In this document: piece by piece, positions 1-6,211 of the stretch | How positions within the stretch are numbered: position 1 is the first letter of the stretch | How the letters are laid out: each line of letters begins with the position of its first letter | Assembly: GCA_016213455.1 (NCBI GenBank) | Contig: JACRAG010000246.1 | Coordinates: forward strand, 1 to 8,273 | From: Anaerolineae bacterium | GTDB lineage: Bacteria; Chloroflexota; Anaerolineae; Anaerolineales; Anaerolineaceae | Length of the DNA: 8,273 nucleotides | Reading direction: 5' to 3' | Notes under the pieces: model-generated | What the model saw: the letters and a program-made list of their open reading frames with translations, nothing else | Databases searched by the model: none | What the model was told of the DNA's origin: nothing | Position numbers and translations under genes: made by a program

Positions 1-441
1 CGCGCCTTCGACGATGCGCGGCAGAATGGCCTCGGGCTTGCCCTCTTCCTTTGCGCGCGCCGCGGCGATGTCCGCTTCGCGCTGCAGCACGTCGGCGGGG
101 ACTTCTTCTTCTTTGATGTATTTGGGCGCGGCAGCCGCGATCTGCAGGGACAATTCATGGGCGAAGCGGCGGAAACCCTCTTCGCGGGCCACGAAATCGC
201 TTTCGCAGTTCACTTCCACCACCACGGCCACGCGGCCGTTACCGTGCGAGTACACATCAATCACGCCTTCCGCGGCGGAGCGGTCAGAGCGCTTGGCAGC
301 CTGGGCCAGACCCTTCTCGCGCAGGTAATCCACAGCTTTTTCGTAATCGCCGTCGGCGTTCTCGAGGGCTTTTCGGCAGTCCAAAATGCCAGCGCCAGTG
401 GCTTCGCGCAGCTGTTTGATCATCTCAGTCGTAATAGCCAT
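1..441 (-). CDS. tsf: Elongation factor Ts, N-terminal part (runs off the left edge)
   Basis: EF-Ts is the cytoplasmic nucleotide exchange factor that releases GDP from EF-Tu. The 147 visible codons contain the N-terminal UBA-like domain (about residues 1-55, with the motifs LREATGAGILDCRKAL and YLREKGL) followed by the start of the core domain. The EF-Tu contact motif is seen as CESDFVA at residues 79-85; Asp82-Phe83 correspond to the Asp-Phe pair that disturbs the Mg2+ site of EF-Tu, with Ser in place of the more usual Thr before them. The ATG at 441-439 is preceded by an AGGAT-type ribosome binding site around 451-459. The gene follows rpsB on the same strand after 61 bp, the standard bacterial order, so the two are probably one transcript. 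The C-terminal part lies outside the window. Identification is certain from the motifs; nothing looks damaged. Confidence 0.97.
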   Translation of the reverse strand, partial: MAITTEMIKQLREATGAGILDCRKALENADGDYEKAVDYLREKGLAQAAKRSDRSAAEGVIDVYSHGNGRVAVVVEVNCESDFVAREEGFRRFAHELSLQIAAAAPKYIKEEEVPADVLQREADIAAARAKEEGKPEAILPRIVEGA

Positions 442-483
442 GCTAAAAATCCTATCCTTGCTTCAAATTACGGTATTTCGATA

Positions 484-500
484 CGATCAGATGGTGATCG
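484..500 (-). promoter_or_regulatory. Small hairpin between rpsB and tsf
   Basis: CGATCA and TGATCG form a perfect 6-bp stem with a 5-base loop, 3 bases downstream of the rpsB stop codon. No T-run follows in the direction of transcription, so it is not a classical terminator. It could stabilise the rpsB 3' end or set the S2/EF-Ts ratio by partial attenuation, but a short palindrome like this can also occur by chance. Confidence 0.25.
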
Positions 501-502
501 GG

Positions 503-1345
503 TTACTCTTCGACGGTTTGCCCGCCCAGCTTGGCCAGGGTGGCTTCGCCCAGCAGGGTCGAGTCGTCCTGGTCGTCTTCCAGCAGGCTGCCACGCCCGG
601 CGGCCGGGATGGCTTCAACAGCAGCTGCGAACGCTTCCTGCTCGCCGTCGTCTTCCTTGCGGTAAGCGCGGCCTTCGAGCACGGCGTCGGCAACTTTGCC
701 AACCAGCAGTTTAATGGCTCGGATGGCGTCATCATTGGAGGGGATCACGTAGTCCACGCCGCTCGGGTCGCAGTTGGTGTCCACCAGGGCGATCACGGGG
801 ATGTTGAGCTTGTTGGCTTCGCGGATCGCGGTTTCTTCGCGAGTCACGTCCACCACGAAGATCAAATCGGGCAGTTTCTTCATGGCGCGCACGCCGCTCA
901 AGCGGACCAGCAGGCGGTCGATCTCGCGCTGGATCAGCAGGCCTTCTTTTTTGGTCAGCCGGTTGATCTCGCCAGTGTCGCGCATGCGTTCCATGCGTTC
1001 CATTTCCATCAAGCGGGCGTAGAAAGTGACCCAGTTGGTCAGCAGACCGCCCATCCAGCGCTCGGTCACGTAGGGCATGCCGCAGCGAATGGCTTCTTCT
1101 TTGACGGTTTCCTGCGCCTGGCGTTTGGTGCCGACGAACATGACCTGTCCGCCCGCAGCGATGGTGTCGCGCACGACGTTGAAGGCAGTGTTCAGCGATT
1201 TAACGGTTTGCTGGAGGTCGATGATGTGGATGCCGTTGCGCTCGGTGAAGATATAGGGGCGCATGCGGGGGTTCCACTTGTTGGTGCGGTGCCCAAAATG
1301 AACACCACTCTCCAACAAAGCTTTCATGGAGATAACAGGGGCCAT
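503..1345 (-). CDS. rpsB: 30S ribosomal protein S2
   Basis: S2 is a structural protein of the small ribosomal subunit, bound late in assembly on the solvent side between head and body. The 280-residue product has the family signatures in order: ESGVHFGH at residues 12-19, KWNPRM at 23-28, IIDLQQTV at 41-48, NWVTF at 104-108, and ALVDTNCDP around 186-194 followed by VDYVIPSNDDA. The ATG at 1345-1343 is well supported by an AAAGGAG ribosome binding site at 1351-1357, 5 bases upstream. The conserved fold ends near residue 228. A further 50 or so acidic, Ala/Gly-rich residues (EDDGE, LLEDDQDD, TVEE) make the protein longer than the 241-residue E. coli S2; low-complexity acidic tails on S2 are seen in several phyla. 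The gene heads the rpsB-tsf operon. Confidence 0.98.
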   Translation of the reverse strand: MAPVISMKALLESGVHFGHRTNKWNPRMRPYIFTERNGIHIIDLQQTVKSLNTAFNVVRDTIAAGGQVMFVGTKRQAQETVKEEAIRCGMPYVTERWMGGLLTNWVTFYARLMEMERMERMRDTGEINRLTKKEGLLIQREIDRLLVRLSGVRAMKKLPDLIFVVDVTREETAIREANKLNIPVIALVDTNCDPSGVDYVIPSNDDAIRAIKLLVGKVADAVLEGRAYRKEDDGEQEAFAAAVEAIPAAGRGSLLEDDQDDSTLLGEATLAKLGGQTVEE

Positions 1346-1402
1346 AACAACTCCTTTGCGTTAGTCTTCCGCTGCCTTTGTCCAACCCCCTCACTCCGAG
1401 GA

Positions 1403-1429
1403 GCACGCAGGGGCGATCGGGCAGCGTGC
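1403..1429 (-). promoter_or_regulatory. Hairpin in the rpsB 5' leader
   Basis: GCACGC and GCGTGC form a perfect 6-bp stem with a 15-base loop in the transcript, about 60 bases upstream of the rpsB start codon. A second small palindrome (TGCC-TATC-GGCA, near 1438-1451) sits just upstream. S2 represses its own operon through a leader RNA in gammaproteobacteria; whether this leader does the same job is inference. The two stems do not obviously match the gammaproteobacterial element. Confidence 0.3.
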
Positions 1430-1460
1430 AGGATATGCCTGCCGATAGGCAAGCGGAGCG

Positions 1461-1490
1461 ATTCTACCACAAAAGTTGGGATTCGACCAA
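1461..1490 (-). promoter_or_regulatory. Candidate sigma-70 promoter of rpsB-tsf
   Basis: On the minus strand TTGGTC (1490-1485) is followed after 18 bases by TAGAAT (1466-1461). TAGAAT matches the -10 consensus at 5 of 6 positions and is preceded by TGG, an extended -10 motif. Transcription would start near 1454, giving a leader of about 110 bases before the rpsB ATG. The -35 box is weak (3 of 6). Confidence 0.55.
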
Positions 1491-1817
1491 AATTGATGCG
1501 CGGCAGGCAGTTGGCCTTCACACCCCCGCCGGTGACCAGCCACCCCGCGATGATACCCCATATCTGGCGGTCGATCGACCCGGGAGTCTGTTCCAGCCCT
1601 GCCGGGCACATCCAAGAAGCTTGAGAAAGATTCGCCATCCCTTCCCCGGAATAAGGCAGAAGGAGATTGACATTTTCATGGGAACGCCATAACCTTCCCG
1701 ACGGAGCTAGCTCAAAAGTCCACAGATCAACCCCACCCCGGCCCGCCCCAGGCTTTGGGGCGGGAGAAAAGGATATTTTTCGCTTTGCAAATAGCCCTGT
1801 CGTCCTGACTCTCGTCC
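1491..1817. other. Intergenic region with no convincing gene
   Basis: This stretch lies between the rpsB promoter and the tRNA-Pro promoter. Open frames here either run antisense into rpsB or read through the tRNA and are not credible. It contains a perfect 12-bp palindrome (GGTCGATCGACC, 1569-1580). It also has a possible weak plus-strand promoter, TTGACA at 1667-1672 and TAACCT at 1690-1695 with a 17-base spacer, and an AAGGAG followed by a four-codon frame ATG...TAA at 1678-1692 that is probably fortuitous. Confidence 0.5.
1742..1764. other. GC-rich hairpin upstream of the tRNA promoter
   Basis: CCCGCCCCA and TGGGGCGGG form a perfect 9-bp stem with a 5-base loop (GGCTT). On the plus strand it is followed by AGAAAAGGATATTTTT, so the T-run begins 11 bases after the stem, too far for a textbook intrinsic terminator. 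It could block read-through towards the tRNA gene or insulate the two divergent units. No upstream plus-strand gene needing a terminator is visible. Confidence 0.3.
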
Positions 1818-1846
1818 TTGACGCTTGCCCTTCCTCGGATTATACT
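1818..1846 (+). promoter_or_regulatory. Strong sigma-70 promoter of tRNA-Pro
   Basis: TTGACG (1818-1823) and TATACT (1841-1846) each match the consensus at 5 of 6 positions and are separated by the optimal 17 bases. The predicted transcription start is near 1853, only about three bases before the mature tRNA 5' end. This is the best promoter in the window on sequence alone. Confidence 0.75.
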
Positions 1847-1855
1847 CATCCTATT

Positions 1856-1929
1856 CGGGGTGTAGCGCAGCCCGGTAGCGCACGTGCATTGGGGGCATGT
1901 GGTCGGCGGTTCAAATCCGCCCACCCCGA
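1856..1929 (+). tRNA. tRNA-Pro, anticodon UGG
   Basis: A full cloverleaf can be drawn over 74 bases. The acceptor stem is CGGGGTG/CACCCCG with the C1-G72 pair typical of bacterial tRNA-Pro and discriminator A at 1929. The D stem is GCGC/GCGC with loop AGCCCGGTA. The anticodon stem is CGTGC/GCATG with one G-U pair and the 7-base loop ATTGGGG, which places TGG at 1890-1892 after the invariant U33. The T stem is GGCGG/CCGCC with loop TTCAAAT. The 3' CCA is not encoded (CTT follows), so it must be added by CCA-adding enzyme. UGG can read all four proline codons when U34 is suitably modified. Confidence 0.96.
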
Positions 1930-1953
1930 CTTCGTACGACCGGATCCTTTTCT

Positions 1954-1978
1954 GAAACGCCAGATCGTATGGCGTTTC
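1954..1978 (+). terminator. Perfect 9-bp hairpin after tRNA-Pro (possible terminator or processing site)
   Basis: GAAACGCCA and TGGCGTTTC pair perfectly around a 7-base loop (GATCGTA), 24 bases after the tRNA. No T-run follows on either strand (GTGAATT on plus, AGAAAAGG on minus), so classical intrinsic termination is doubtful. It may instead be a 3' processing or stabilising structure between the tRNA and a downstream mRNA. No separate promoter is obvious between here and the next gene. Confidence 0.4.
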
Positions 1979-2016
1979 GTGAATTAAACCAAATCCATCA
2001 AGCAAGGTACCACGGC

Positions 2017-2322
2017 ATGAAAGAAAGCGGCAAGTTCGACGGCGTGATTGAAGCAGTGCGGCTTGCGCCCGACGGACGGGTGGCAATGGCGCGCACCTTT
2101 GAACGAATTGGCCCGGCCTTTAAAGACTCTGCCCTCCTCTCCCGCGAGCAGCTGGTGGCCCGCCTGAAAGCCGGCAAGAAATATGTGGTCGGTAAACGCA
2201 CTGCCGGACAGGGTTTCACCTTTGTCACCGGCGCCTCGGTGCGGCTGGTGGATGGCGTGCTGCGCCTGGAGCCTGCCCCCGCCGGTGAAACCGCTGAACT
2301 GCCCGGCGTGCCCGTTTTCTAA
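2017..2322 (+). CDS. Conserved-looking small protein of unknown function (101 residues)
   Basis: I do not recognise the family. The chosen start is the ATG at 2017, which has an AAGG ribosome binding site at 2004-2007 with 9 bases spacing. Earlier in-frame starts lie inside the tRNA (1897) or inside the hairpin (1969) and are rejected. The product has no signal peptide, membrane segment or cysteine pair. It begins with a charged stretch, then alternates short hydrophobic segments with turns (VARLKAGKKYVVGKR, GFTFVTGASVRLVDGVLRL), a pattern suggesting a small beta-rich domain, and ends in a Pro/Ala-rich tail. It lies 9 bp upstream of a glycosyltransferase, which overlaps rnhB, so the three are probably one operon. 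Base composition and codon use look like those of its neighbours, which supports a real gene. Confidence 0.75.
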   Translation: MKESGKFDGVIEAVRLAPDGRVAMARTFERIGPAFKDSALLSREQLVARLKAGKKYVVGKRTAGQGFTFVTGASVRLVDGVLRLEPAPAGETAELPGVPVF

Positions 2323-2331
2323 GCATTTCCT

Positions 2332-3078
2332 GTGACCACCCCGCTGCTCTCCATCATCCTCCCGGCTTACAACGAGGAACGCCGCATCGCGGACGCTTTG
2401 GATAAAGTGTCCGCCTTTATGCGTTCTCAGCCCTACGAAGTGGAAGTGGTGGTAGTGGAGAACGGCAGCTCGGACCGCACGCTGGAGATCGCGCAAAGCT
2501 ACCAGGCAAGCCTGCCCGAGCTGCGCGTCTTTCAAGAGATTGGACGCGGCAAAGGCCTGGCGGTGCGGCGCGGCATGCTGGAAGCGCGCGGCACTTACCG
2601 CATCTTCTGCGACGTGGACTTCTCCATGCCGGTCGAAGAGATCAACCGCTTCATCCCGCCTGCGCTGGAATCGGTGGATGTCGCCATCGCCTCGCGCGAA
2701 GCGCCCGGCGCGCACCGCTACGGCGAACCTGAACTGCGCCACTTCATCGGGCGCGGGTTCAACACCCTGGTGCGCCTGCTGGCGCTGCCCGGCCTGCAGG
2801 ATTCGCAATGCGGCTTCAAATGCTTCCGCGACGAGGTGGCCGAGCGCGTCTTTGCGCTGCAGACCACCCGCGGCTGGACCTTCGACGTGGAGGTGCTGTT
2901 CATCGCGCGCAAGATGGGCTACTCCATCCAAGAGGTGCCCATTCCGTGGTACTTCAACCCGGAGAGCAAAATCCGCGTCTGGAACGATTCGGTGCACATG
3001 TTTATGGATCTGCTGACCATCCGCTGGAACAGTTTGCGAGGGCGATATCGCGATGGCGCGCCGCTTCGATCCCGCTGA
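2332..3078 (+). CDS. Family 2 glycosyltransferase, dolichyl/polyprenyl-phosphate sugar synthase-like
   Basis: The 248-residue product is a GT-A fold enzyme of the ALG5/DPM1 type, which moves a sugar from a nucleotide sugar to a polyprenyl phosphate or related acceptor at the inner face of the membrane. Visible motifs are the N-terminal nucleotide-binding IILPAYNEE (8-16), ENGSSDRT (43-50), GRGKG (71-75), the metal-binding DVD with following FSMP (94-100), QCGFKCF (149-155), and GWTFDVEVLF (171-180), the usual acceptor-site segment. No C-terminal transmembrane helices are present, so it is the short soluble or peripheral form. Translation appears to start at GTG 2332, 9 bp after the upstream stop and without a strong ribosome binding site, suggesting coupling. 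Its end overlaps rnhB by 26 bp. The actual sugar and acceptor cannot be read from the sequence. Confidence 0.88.
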   Translation: MTTPLLSIILPAYNEERRIADALDKVSAFMRSQPYEVEVVVVENGSSDRTLEIAQSYQASLPELRVFQEIGRGKGLAVRRGMLEARGTYRIFCDVDFSMPVEEINRFIPPALESVDVAIASREAPGAHRYGEPELRHFIGRGFNTLVRLLALPGLQDSQCGFKCFRDEVAERVFALQTTRGWTFDVEVLFIARKMGYSIQEVPIPWYFNPESKIRVWNDSVHMFMDLLTIRWNSLRGRYRDGAPLRSR

Positions 3079-3715
3079 GATTCCCCCTTTCCCTACGCTG
3101 ACAATTGAACAGGCTTTGTGGCAGCGCGGTTTGCTGCATGTGACCGGGCTGGACGAAGCCGGGCGCGGCGCGTGGGCCGGACCGGTGGCTGCCGGCGCGG
3201 TGATGCTGCCCGCCGACCCCGCCGTCGAGGAACGCCTGCATGGGGTGCGCGACTCTAAACAGATGACTCCGCGCGCGCGCCGGGCCTGGGCAGAACGCAT
3301 CCAGGCCGAAGCGCTGGGCTGGGGGGTGGGCCTGGCTACCTCACAGGAGATTGACACGCTGGGAATTTTGCCCGCCACGCGCCTGGCGATGACGCGCGCG
3401 CTGGCGCAGTGCTGCGCCGCGCTGCCCGCCCGGCATCTGCTGGTGGACGCCCTGCGCCTGCCAGGGATCGCCCTGCCGCAGACGGCGCTGATCAAGGGCG
3501 ACGCGCGCTCGTTGAGCATCGCCGCCGCGTCGGTGCTGGCCAAAACCGCCCGCGATGCGCTGATGGAGTCCTTGGAAAACGAATACCCCGGCTACGGCTT
3601 TGCGCGCCACAAAGGCTACGGCACCGCCATCCATCGCGCTGCGCTGGCGCAGTTGGGGGCCTGCCCGCAGCACCGCTTCAGCTTTGCGCCGCTGCGCGAG
3701 ACGCTGTTCAGCTGA
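3053..3715 (+). CDS. rnhB: Ribonuclease HII
   Basis: RNase HII cuts the RNA strand of RNA-DNA hybrids and starts removal of single ribonucleotides misincorporated into genomic DNA. The 220-residue product shows the family motifs: GLDEAGRGAWAGPV at 32-45, which supplies the first two acidic residues (Asp34, Glu35) and the GRG motif that senses the ribonucleotide 2'-OH; DSK at 67-69; a third Asp in VDALRLP (Asp132, where VDG is commoner); and KGD...SLSIAAASVLAKTARD, ending in the fourth acidic residue Asp168. The HKGYGT segment near the C-terminus is also typical. About 25 residues precede the first strand, a short N-terminal extension. The ATG at 3053 lies inside the glycosyltransferase gene, with GAGGG at 3038-3042 as ribosome binding site. 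The gene ends 8 bp into the convergent methyltransferase remnant. Confidence 0.96.
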   Translation: MARRFDPAEIPPFPTLTIEQALWQRGLLHVTGLDEAGRGAWAGPVAAGAVMLPADPAVEERLHGVRDSKQMTPRARRAWAERIQAEALGWGVGLATSQEIDTLGILPATRLAMTRALAQCCAALPARHLLVDALRLPGIALPQTALIKGDARSLSIAAASVLAKTARDALMESLENEYPGYGFARHKGYGTAIHRAALAQLGACPQHRFSFAPLRETLFS

Positions 3716-4222
3716 TTTCTCCCCCCTGCCAGGCACGCCCCAGCAGCAGTTCGGTGACACCCTGCCCCGGCAGCAACCCATCCACAGCAAACCGGTCAAA
3801 CACTTCGCGCGCCGCCGCGACGAAGGCCGCATACCCCGCCTGCTCCGGCGCGGGCGTGTACGACGCTGAGAGCAGCGCCCCAAGAAACGCCTCCCAGGTC
3901 TGTTGATAGCTGAAAGGGAATGTAAAGCGCTCGAACTCGCCCGGGCCGAAGTAATAGCCCGGCGGCACGTCCACACCCGGCGCGCGATGCGACGGCGCAA
4001 CCCCATGCGCCGGGGTGTGAAAGGCCCCCACCGCCGCGCTCAGCGGGCTGGAGGGAGAGGTATTGCGCAGCAGCGCCAGTCAGCCACCCGGGCGTTTTGC
4101 GGCAGGTCCACACGCGCCAGCAGTTCGTCCAGCGCGGCAGGGTGATACGACCAGCGGTAGCGATCGTACAGTTTGGCTTTGGCTGCGTACACATCGACGC
4201 GGGAAACGCGGGTGGAAGACAT
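3708..4222 (-). pseudogene. Class I SAM-dependent methyltransferase, broken by an internal out-of-frame deletion
   Basis: Two fragments of one methyltransferase lie in different minus-strand frames. The first (ATG at 4222 to about 4080) encodes the N-terminal cap, with AKAKLYDRYRWSYHP and LPQNARVAD, which in this family leads straight into the SAM-binding GxGxG loop. The second, open from about 4079 to the stop at 3708, resumes with LALLRNTSPSSPL, a strand normally found after the SAM core, and carries the usual C-terminal half (FGPGEFERFTFPFSYQQTWE, ALLSASYTPAPE, AAREVFDRFAVDG, VTELLLGRAW). Roughly 80 residues holding the whole SAM pocket are missing, and the join at 4079-4081 is out of frame, so translation from 4222 stops soon after. 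The start codon overlaps the stop of the upstream hydrolase gene (TGATG), so the gene was translationally coupled. The surviving parts are not otherwise decayed, so the event looks recent; an assembly error is the alternative. Confidence 0.85.
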
Positions 4223-4866
4223 CAGATGGCAGGCATCACGGCGTTGAAATCGGAAATCACGCGCAGCACCCCGGGCAGGTTGACCAGCTGGCTCTCCGGG
4301 AAGGTGGTGTGCAGCGCCACCGCGGACATTCCGGCGCGGTAGGCTGCCTCCAGCCCGGCGGGCGAGTCTTCGAAGACCAGGCAGTCGCGCGCAGCCACGC
4401 CCAGGCGCGCCGCGGCGGTCAGGAACACCTCGGGGTCGGGCTTGCCGCGCGTGATGTCCTCGGAGGTGACCAGCGCGTCAAAATAGGCGGCGATGCCCAG
4501 GCCCTCCAGCACAAAGTCGGTGTTATCGCGGTTGGCCGCAGTTGCCACCGCCAGCTTTTTGCCACCGGCGCGCGCCTGGCGCAAAAAGGCCGTCAGGCCG
4601 GGCGTCTCCTTGAGCAGCGGTTTGAAGCGCTCGCGGTAGAGCGCCTCCTTGCGCCGCGACAGGTCGAGCACCTGCGCATCGCTCAGGCTGGGGTCGAGCA
4701 GTTCGCGGAAAATTTCGGCGTTGATCTTGCCGATCGTACTGCGTTCCATCTGCGCAGGGGGCAGGTGCACCCCCAGCGAAGCCATGAATTCGATCCAGAT
4801 GTTCAGGTGGACGGACATGTTGTCCACAATGGTGCCGTCCATGTCAAACAGATACACGCAAACCAT
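4222..4866 (-). CDS. HAD-superfamily hydrolase, beta-phosphoglucomutase/phosphatase-like (subfamily IA)
   Basis: The 214-residue product is a cytoplasmic HAD enzyme with all four catalytic motifs: LFDMDGT (nucleophile Asp8, acid/base Asp10), VATAAN with Thr109 in the second motif position, GKPDPEVF (Lys142), and VFEDSPAG (Glu166-Asp167, metal binding). Residues about 15-80 form the helical C1 cap. Family members include beta-phosphoglucomutases and sugar- or nucleotide-phosphate phosphatases; the cap does not allow a choice. An in-frame TTG exists at 4872, but ATG 4866 is preferred because TCCTT at 4873-4877 (AAGGA on the coding strand) lies 6 bases upstream. It is followed by the methyltransferase remnant with a one-base stop/start overlap. 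It lies 171 bp after the aminotransferase on the same strand and seems to have its own promoter. Confidence 0.9.
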   Translation of the reverse strand: MVCVYLFDMDGTIVDNMSVHLNIWIEFMASLGVHLPPAQMERSTIGKINAEIFRELLDPSLSDAQVLDLSRRKEALYRERFKPLLKETPGLTAFLRQARAGGKKLAVATAANRDNTDFVLEGLGIAAYFDALVTSEDITRGKPDPEVFLTAAARLGVAARDCLVFEDSPAGLEAAYRAGMSAVALHTTFPESQLVNLPGVLRVISDFNAVMPAI

Positions 4867-4914
4867 AGGCAATCCTTGATGAAGATGCGCGGCAGCGTGC
4901 CGCCGCGATCGTTG

Positions 4915-4923
4915 ATTGTAACA
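4915..4923 (-). promoter_or_regulatory. Extended -10 promoter candidate for the HAD gene
   Basis: The minus strand reads TGT-TACAAT (4923-4915): a 5-of-6 match to the -10 box with the TGn extension. No good -35 box is found at 17 bases. Transcription would start near 4908, about 42 bases before the start codon. A 6-bp GC-rich hairpin (GCGGCA/TGCCGC, 4889-4903) lies in the resulting leader. Confidence 0.4.
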
Positions 4924-5037
4924 CCGCCGGAACGTGGCCCCACTGACCCAGACAGGTTATTGACCCGCCCTCTCCATCAAGGCAGATTTTCGTGCCACGG
5001 ACGCCGCAGAGGCCAGGCTGTGGGTATCCCCGAGGAG

Positions 5038-6141
5038 CTATTCATCCTCCAGCAGGGCGAGGATCTCCGGCAGGTTTGCCCGGCCCAACCCGACGCGGAA
5101 GTGCGCGTCATCATAAGCGAACAGGCTGCCCGGCACCACCATCACCCCCAGGCGCTGCACCAGGTCATCCGCCCAGGCCATGCCGGCGGGCTGCGCCAGT
5201 CGCCGCGGGAAGGCGATCGACCCGCCATCCGGTTCCAGCCAGGCATAGCGCTGCGGACGTGCCTGGAAAAAGGCGCGCGCCGCAGCCAGGTTTTCCGCCA
5301 CCCGCGCGCGGTTGCGCTCCAGCAGGGTGTCGCCGGCGCGCAGCGCGATGATCGAGAGGATTTCCGCCGGGGCGGCGGCGCAGATGGTGGTGTAATCCTT
5401 GAACGCCTGGCAGTCAGCCAAAAATTTCCTGTCCCGGCAAGCCAGCCAGCCCGTGCGCAGGCCCGGCAGCCCGTGCGCCTTGGACAGCCCCGCCAGCGAC
5501 ACAGCCCGCTCACCCATCAGGCAGGCCGGTTCCAGCCGGCGGGCCGGGTCGAGCTCCAGCATGCGGTACATCTCATCCGCGAACAGCCAGGCCCCGGCGC
5601 GCTCCACCAGAGCGGTTAATTCGCGCCATTCCTGCGCAGTGGGCAGGGTTCCGGTTGGGTTATTGGGGAAGTTGACCACCACCAGACGCGCCGGTTCAGC
5701 CAGCAGCGCGCGCAGGCGCGGCAGGTCCAGCGCCCAGGCCCCGTTTTCCACACGCAGCGACCAGGCTTCCACGCGGCAGCCCAATGCGCGCGCCACCTCG
5801 CCCAGCGACTGGTAAGCCGGGGTGAGCAGGATCACCCGGTCGCCGGGTTCGAGGAGCACATTCATGGCGATGAAGATAGCTTCCTCCGGTGCGGCGGTGA
5901 GGATGTGCTGCGCCCCCAACCCGGCATACTGCGCCGCGGCGGTCTCGCGCAGCAGCGGGTGCCCCGGCGACTCGGTGTAACCCAGGGTCAGGCGATCCCA
6001 CAACCCGCGTGTTTCCGCATCTCCCAGCGCCAGCAGGTCGTGCATGGTCGGGCTTTCGCAGTCCGACGGGCTGAGCAGATAACGCGCGCTGAACTCGTGC
6101 CGCGCAAAATAGCGTTCGAGGGCAAAGGGGGCTGGTTTCAT
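5038..6141 (-). CDS. PLP-dependent aminotransferase, class I/II (fold type I)
   Basis: The product is a cytoplasmic PLP enzyme of the aspartate aminotransferase fold. Seen in order, in the 367-residue numbering, are PSDCESPTM near the N-terminus, GYTESPGHPLLRE (55-67), NFPNNPTG with the cofactor Asn161, FADEMY with Asp189 (pairs with the pyridine nitrogen) and Tyr192, SLAGLSKAHGLPGLRTGW with the Schiff-base Lys221, and HFRVGLGR with Arg349, which usually binds the substrate carboxylate. All catalytic residues are present. ATG 6141 is preferred over ATG 6153: GGAGGA (6151-6146) lies just before 6141, while nothing like a ribosome binding site precedes 6153. The family recalls capreomycidine-synthase-like and related uncharacterised aminotransferases, so the amino donor and acceptor are unknown. 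It is the first gene of the minus-strand cluster and diverges from padR across the repeat region. Confidence 0.9.
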   Translation of the reverse strand: MKPAPFALERYFARHEFSARYLLSPSDCESPTMHDLLALGDAETRGLWDRLTLGYTESPGHPLLRETAAAQYAGLGAQHILTAAPEEAIFIAMNVLLEPGDRVILLTPAYQSLGEVARALGCRVEAWSLRVENGAWALDLPRLRALLAEPARLVVVNFPNNPTGTLPTAQEWRELTALVERAGAWLFADEMYRMLELDPARRLEPACLMGERAVSLAGLSKAHGLPGLRTGWLACRDRKFLADCQAFKDYTTICAAAPAEILSIIALRAGDTLLERNRARVAENLAAARAFFQARPQRYAWLEPDGGSIAFPRRLAQPAGMAWADDLVQRLGVMVVPGSLFAYDDAHFRVGLGRANLPEILALLEDE

Positions 6142-6181
6142 CGTGTCCTCCATCCGGCAGGCAAGCGGTCAGGATAGCGTC

Positions 6182-6187
6182 ATTTTA
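6182..6187 (-). promoter_or_regulatory. Candidate -10 box for the aminotransferase gene
   Basis: TAAAAT on the minus strand matches the -10 consensus at 5 of 6 positions. The -35 position is occupied by a T-run (TTTTTT at 17 bases), a poor match. A start near 6175 would give a leader of about 34 bases to the ATG at 6141. Confidence 0.35.
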
Positions 6188-6211
6188 CCCGATCTGCGCG
6201 CACCAAAAAAC

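Noticed and set aside
386..1624. 412-codon plus-strand open frame antisense to rpsB
   Set aside because: It lies opposite a certain S2 gene, is rich in His/Gly/Phe as expected from antisense reading of high-GC genes, and has no domain or ribosome binding site.
1678..1692. Four-codon leader peptide after AAGGAG
   Set aside because: It is too short, lacks a following attenuator or regulated gene, and is not near the start of any coding region.
1667..2086. Open frames on both strands reading through tRNA-Pro (containing GVAQPGSARALGA and VGGFEPPTTCPQ)
   Set aside because: These are the well-known spurious translations of a bacterial tRNA gene; the tRNA fold is complete.
1984..3543. 519-codon minus-strand open frame across the glycosyltransferase and rnhB
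   Set aside because: The plus-strand genes have clear catalytic motifs; this frame has Arg/His/Ala-rich low-complexity composition typical of a shadow.
3708..4031. Separate small gene of 107 residues on the minus strand
   Set aside because: Its content is the C-terminal half of a methyltransferase, in frame with family sequence further upstream. It is better explained as part of the broken gene.
4063..5619. 518-codon plus-strand open frame across the HAD and aminotransferase genes
   Set aside because: It is antisense to two genes with intact catalytic motifs, and no family resemblance is seen.
6141..6153. Upstream ATG at 6153 as start of the aminotransferase
   Set aside because: Its bases form part of the ribosome binding site for the ATG at 6141, and no ribosome binding site precedes 6153.
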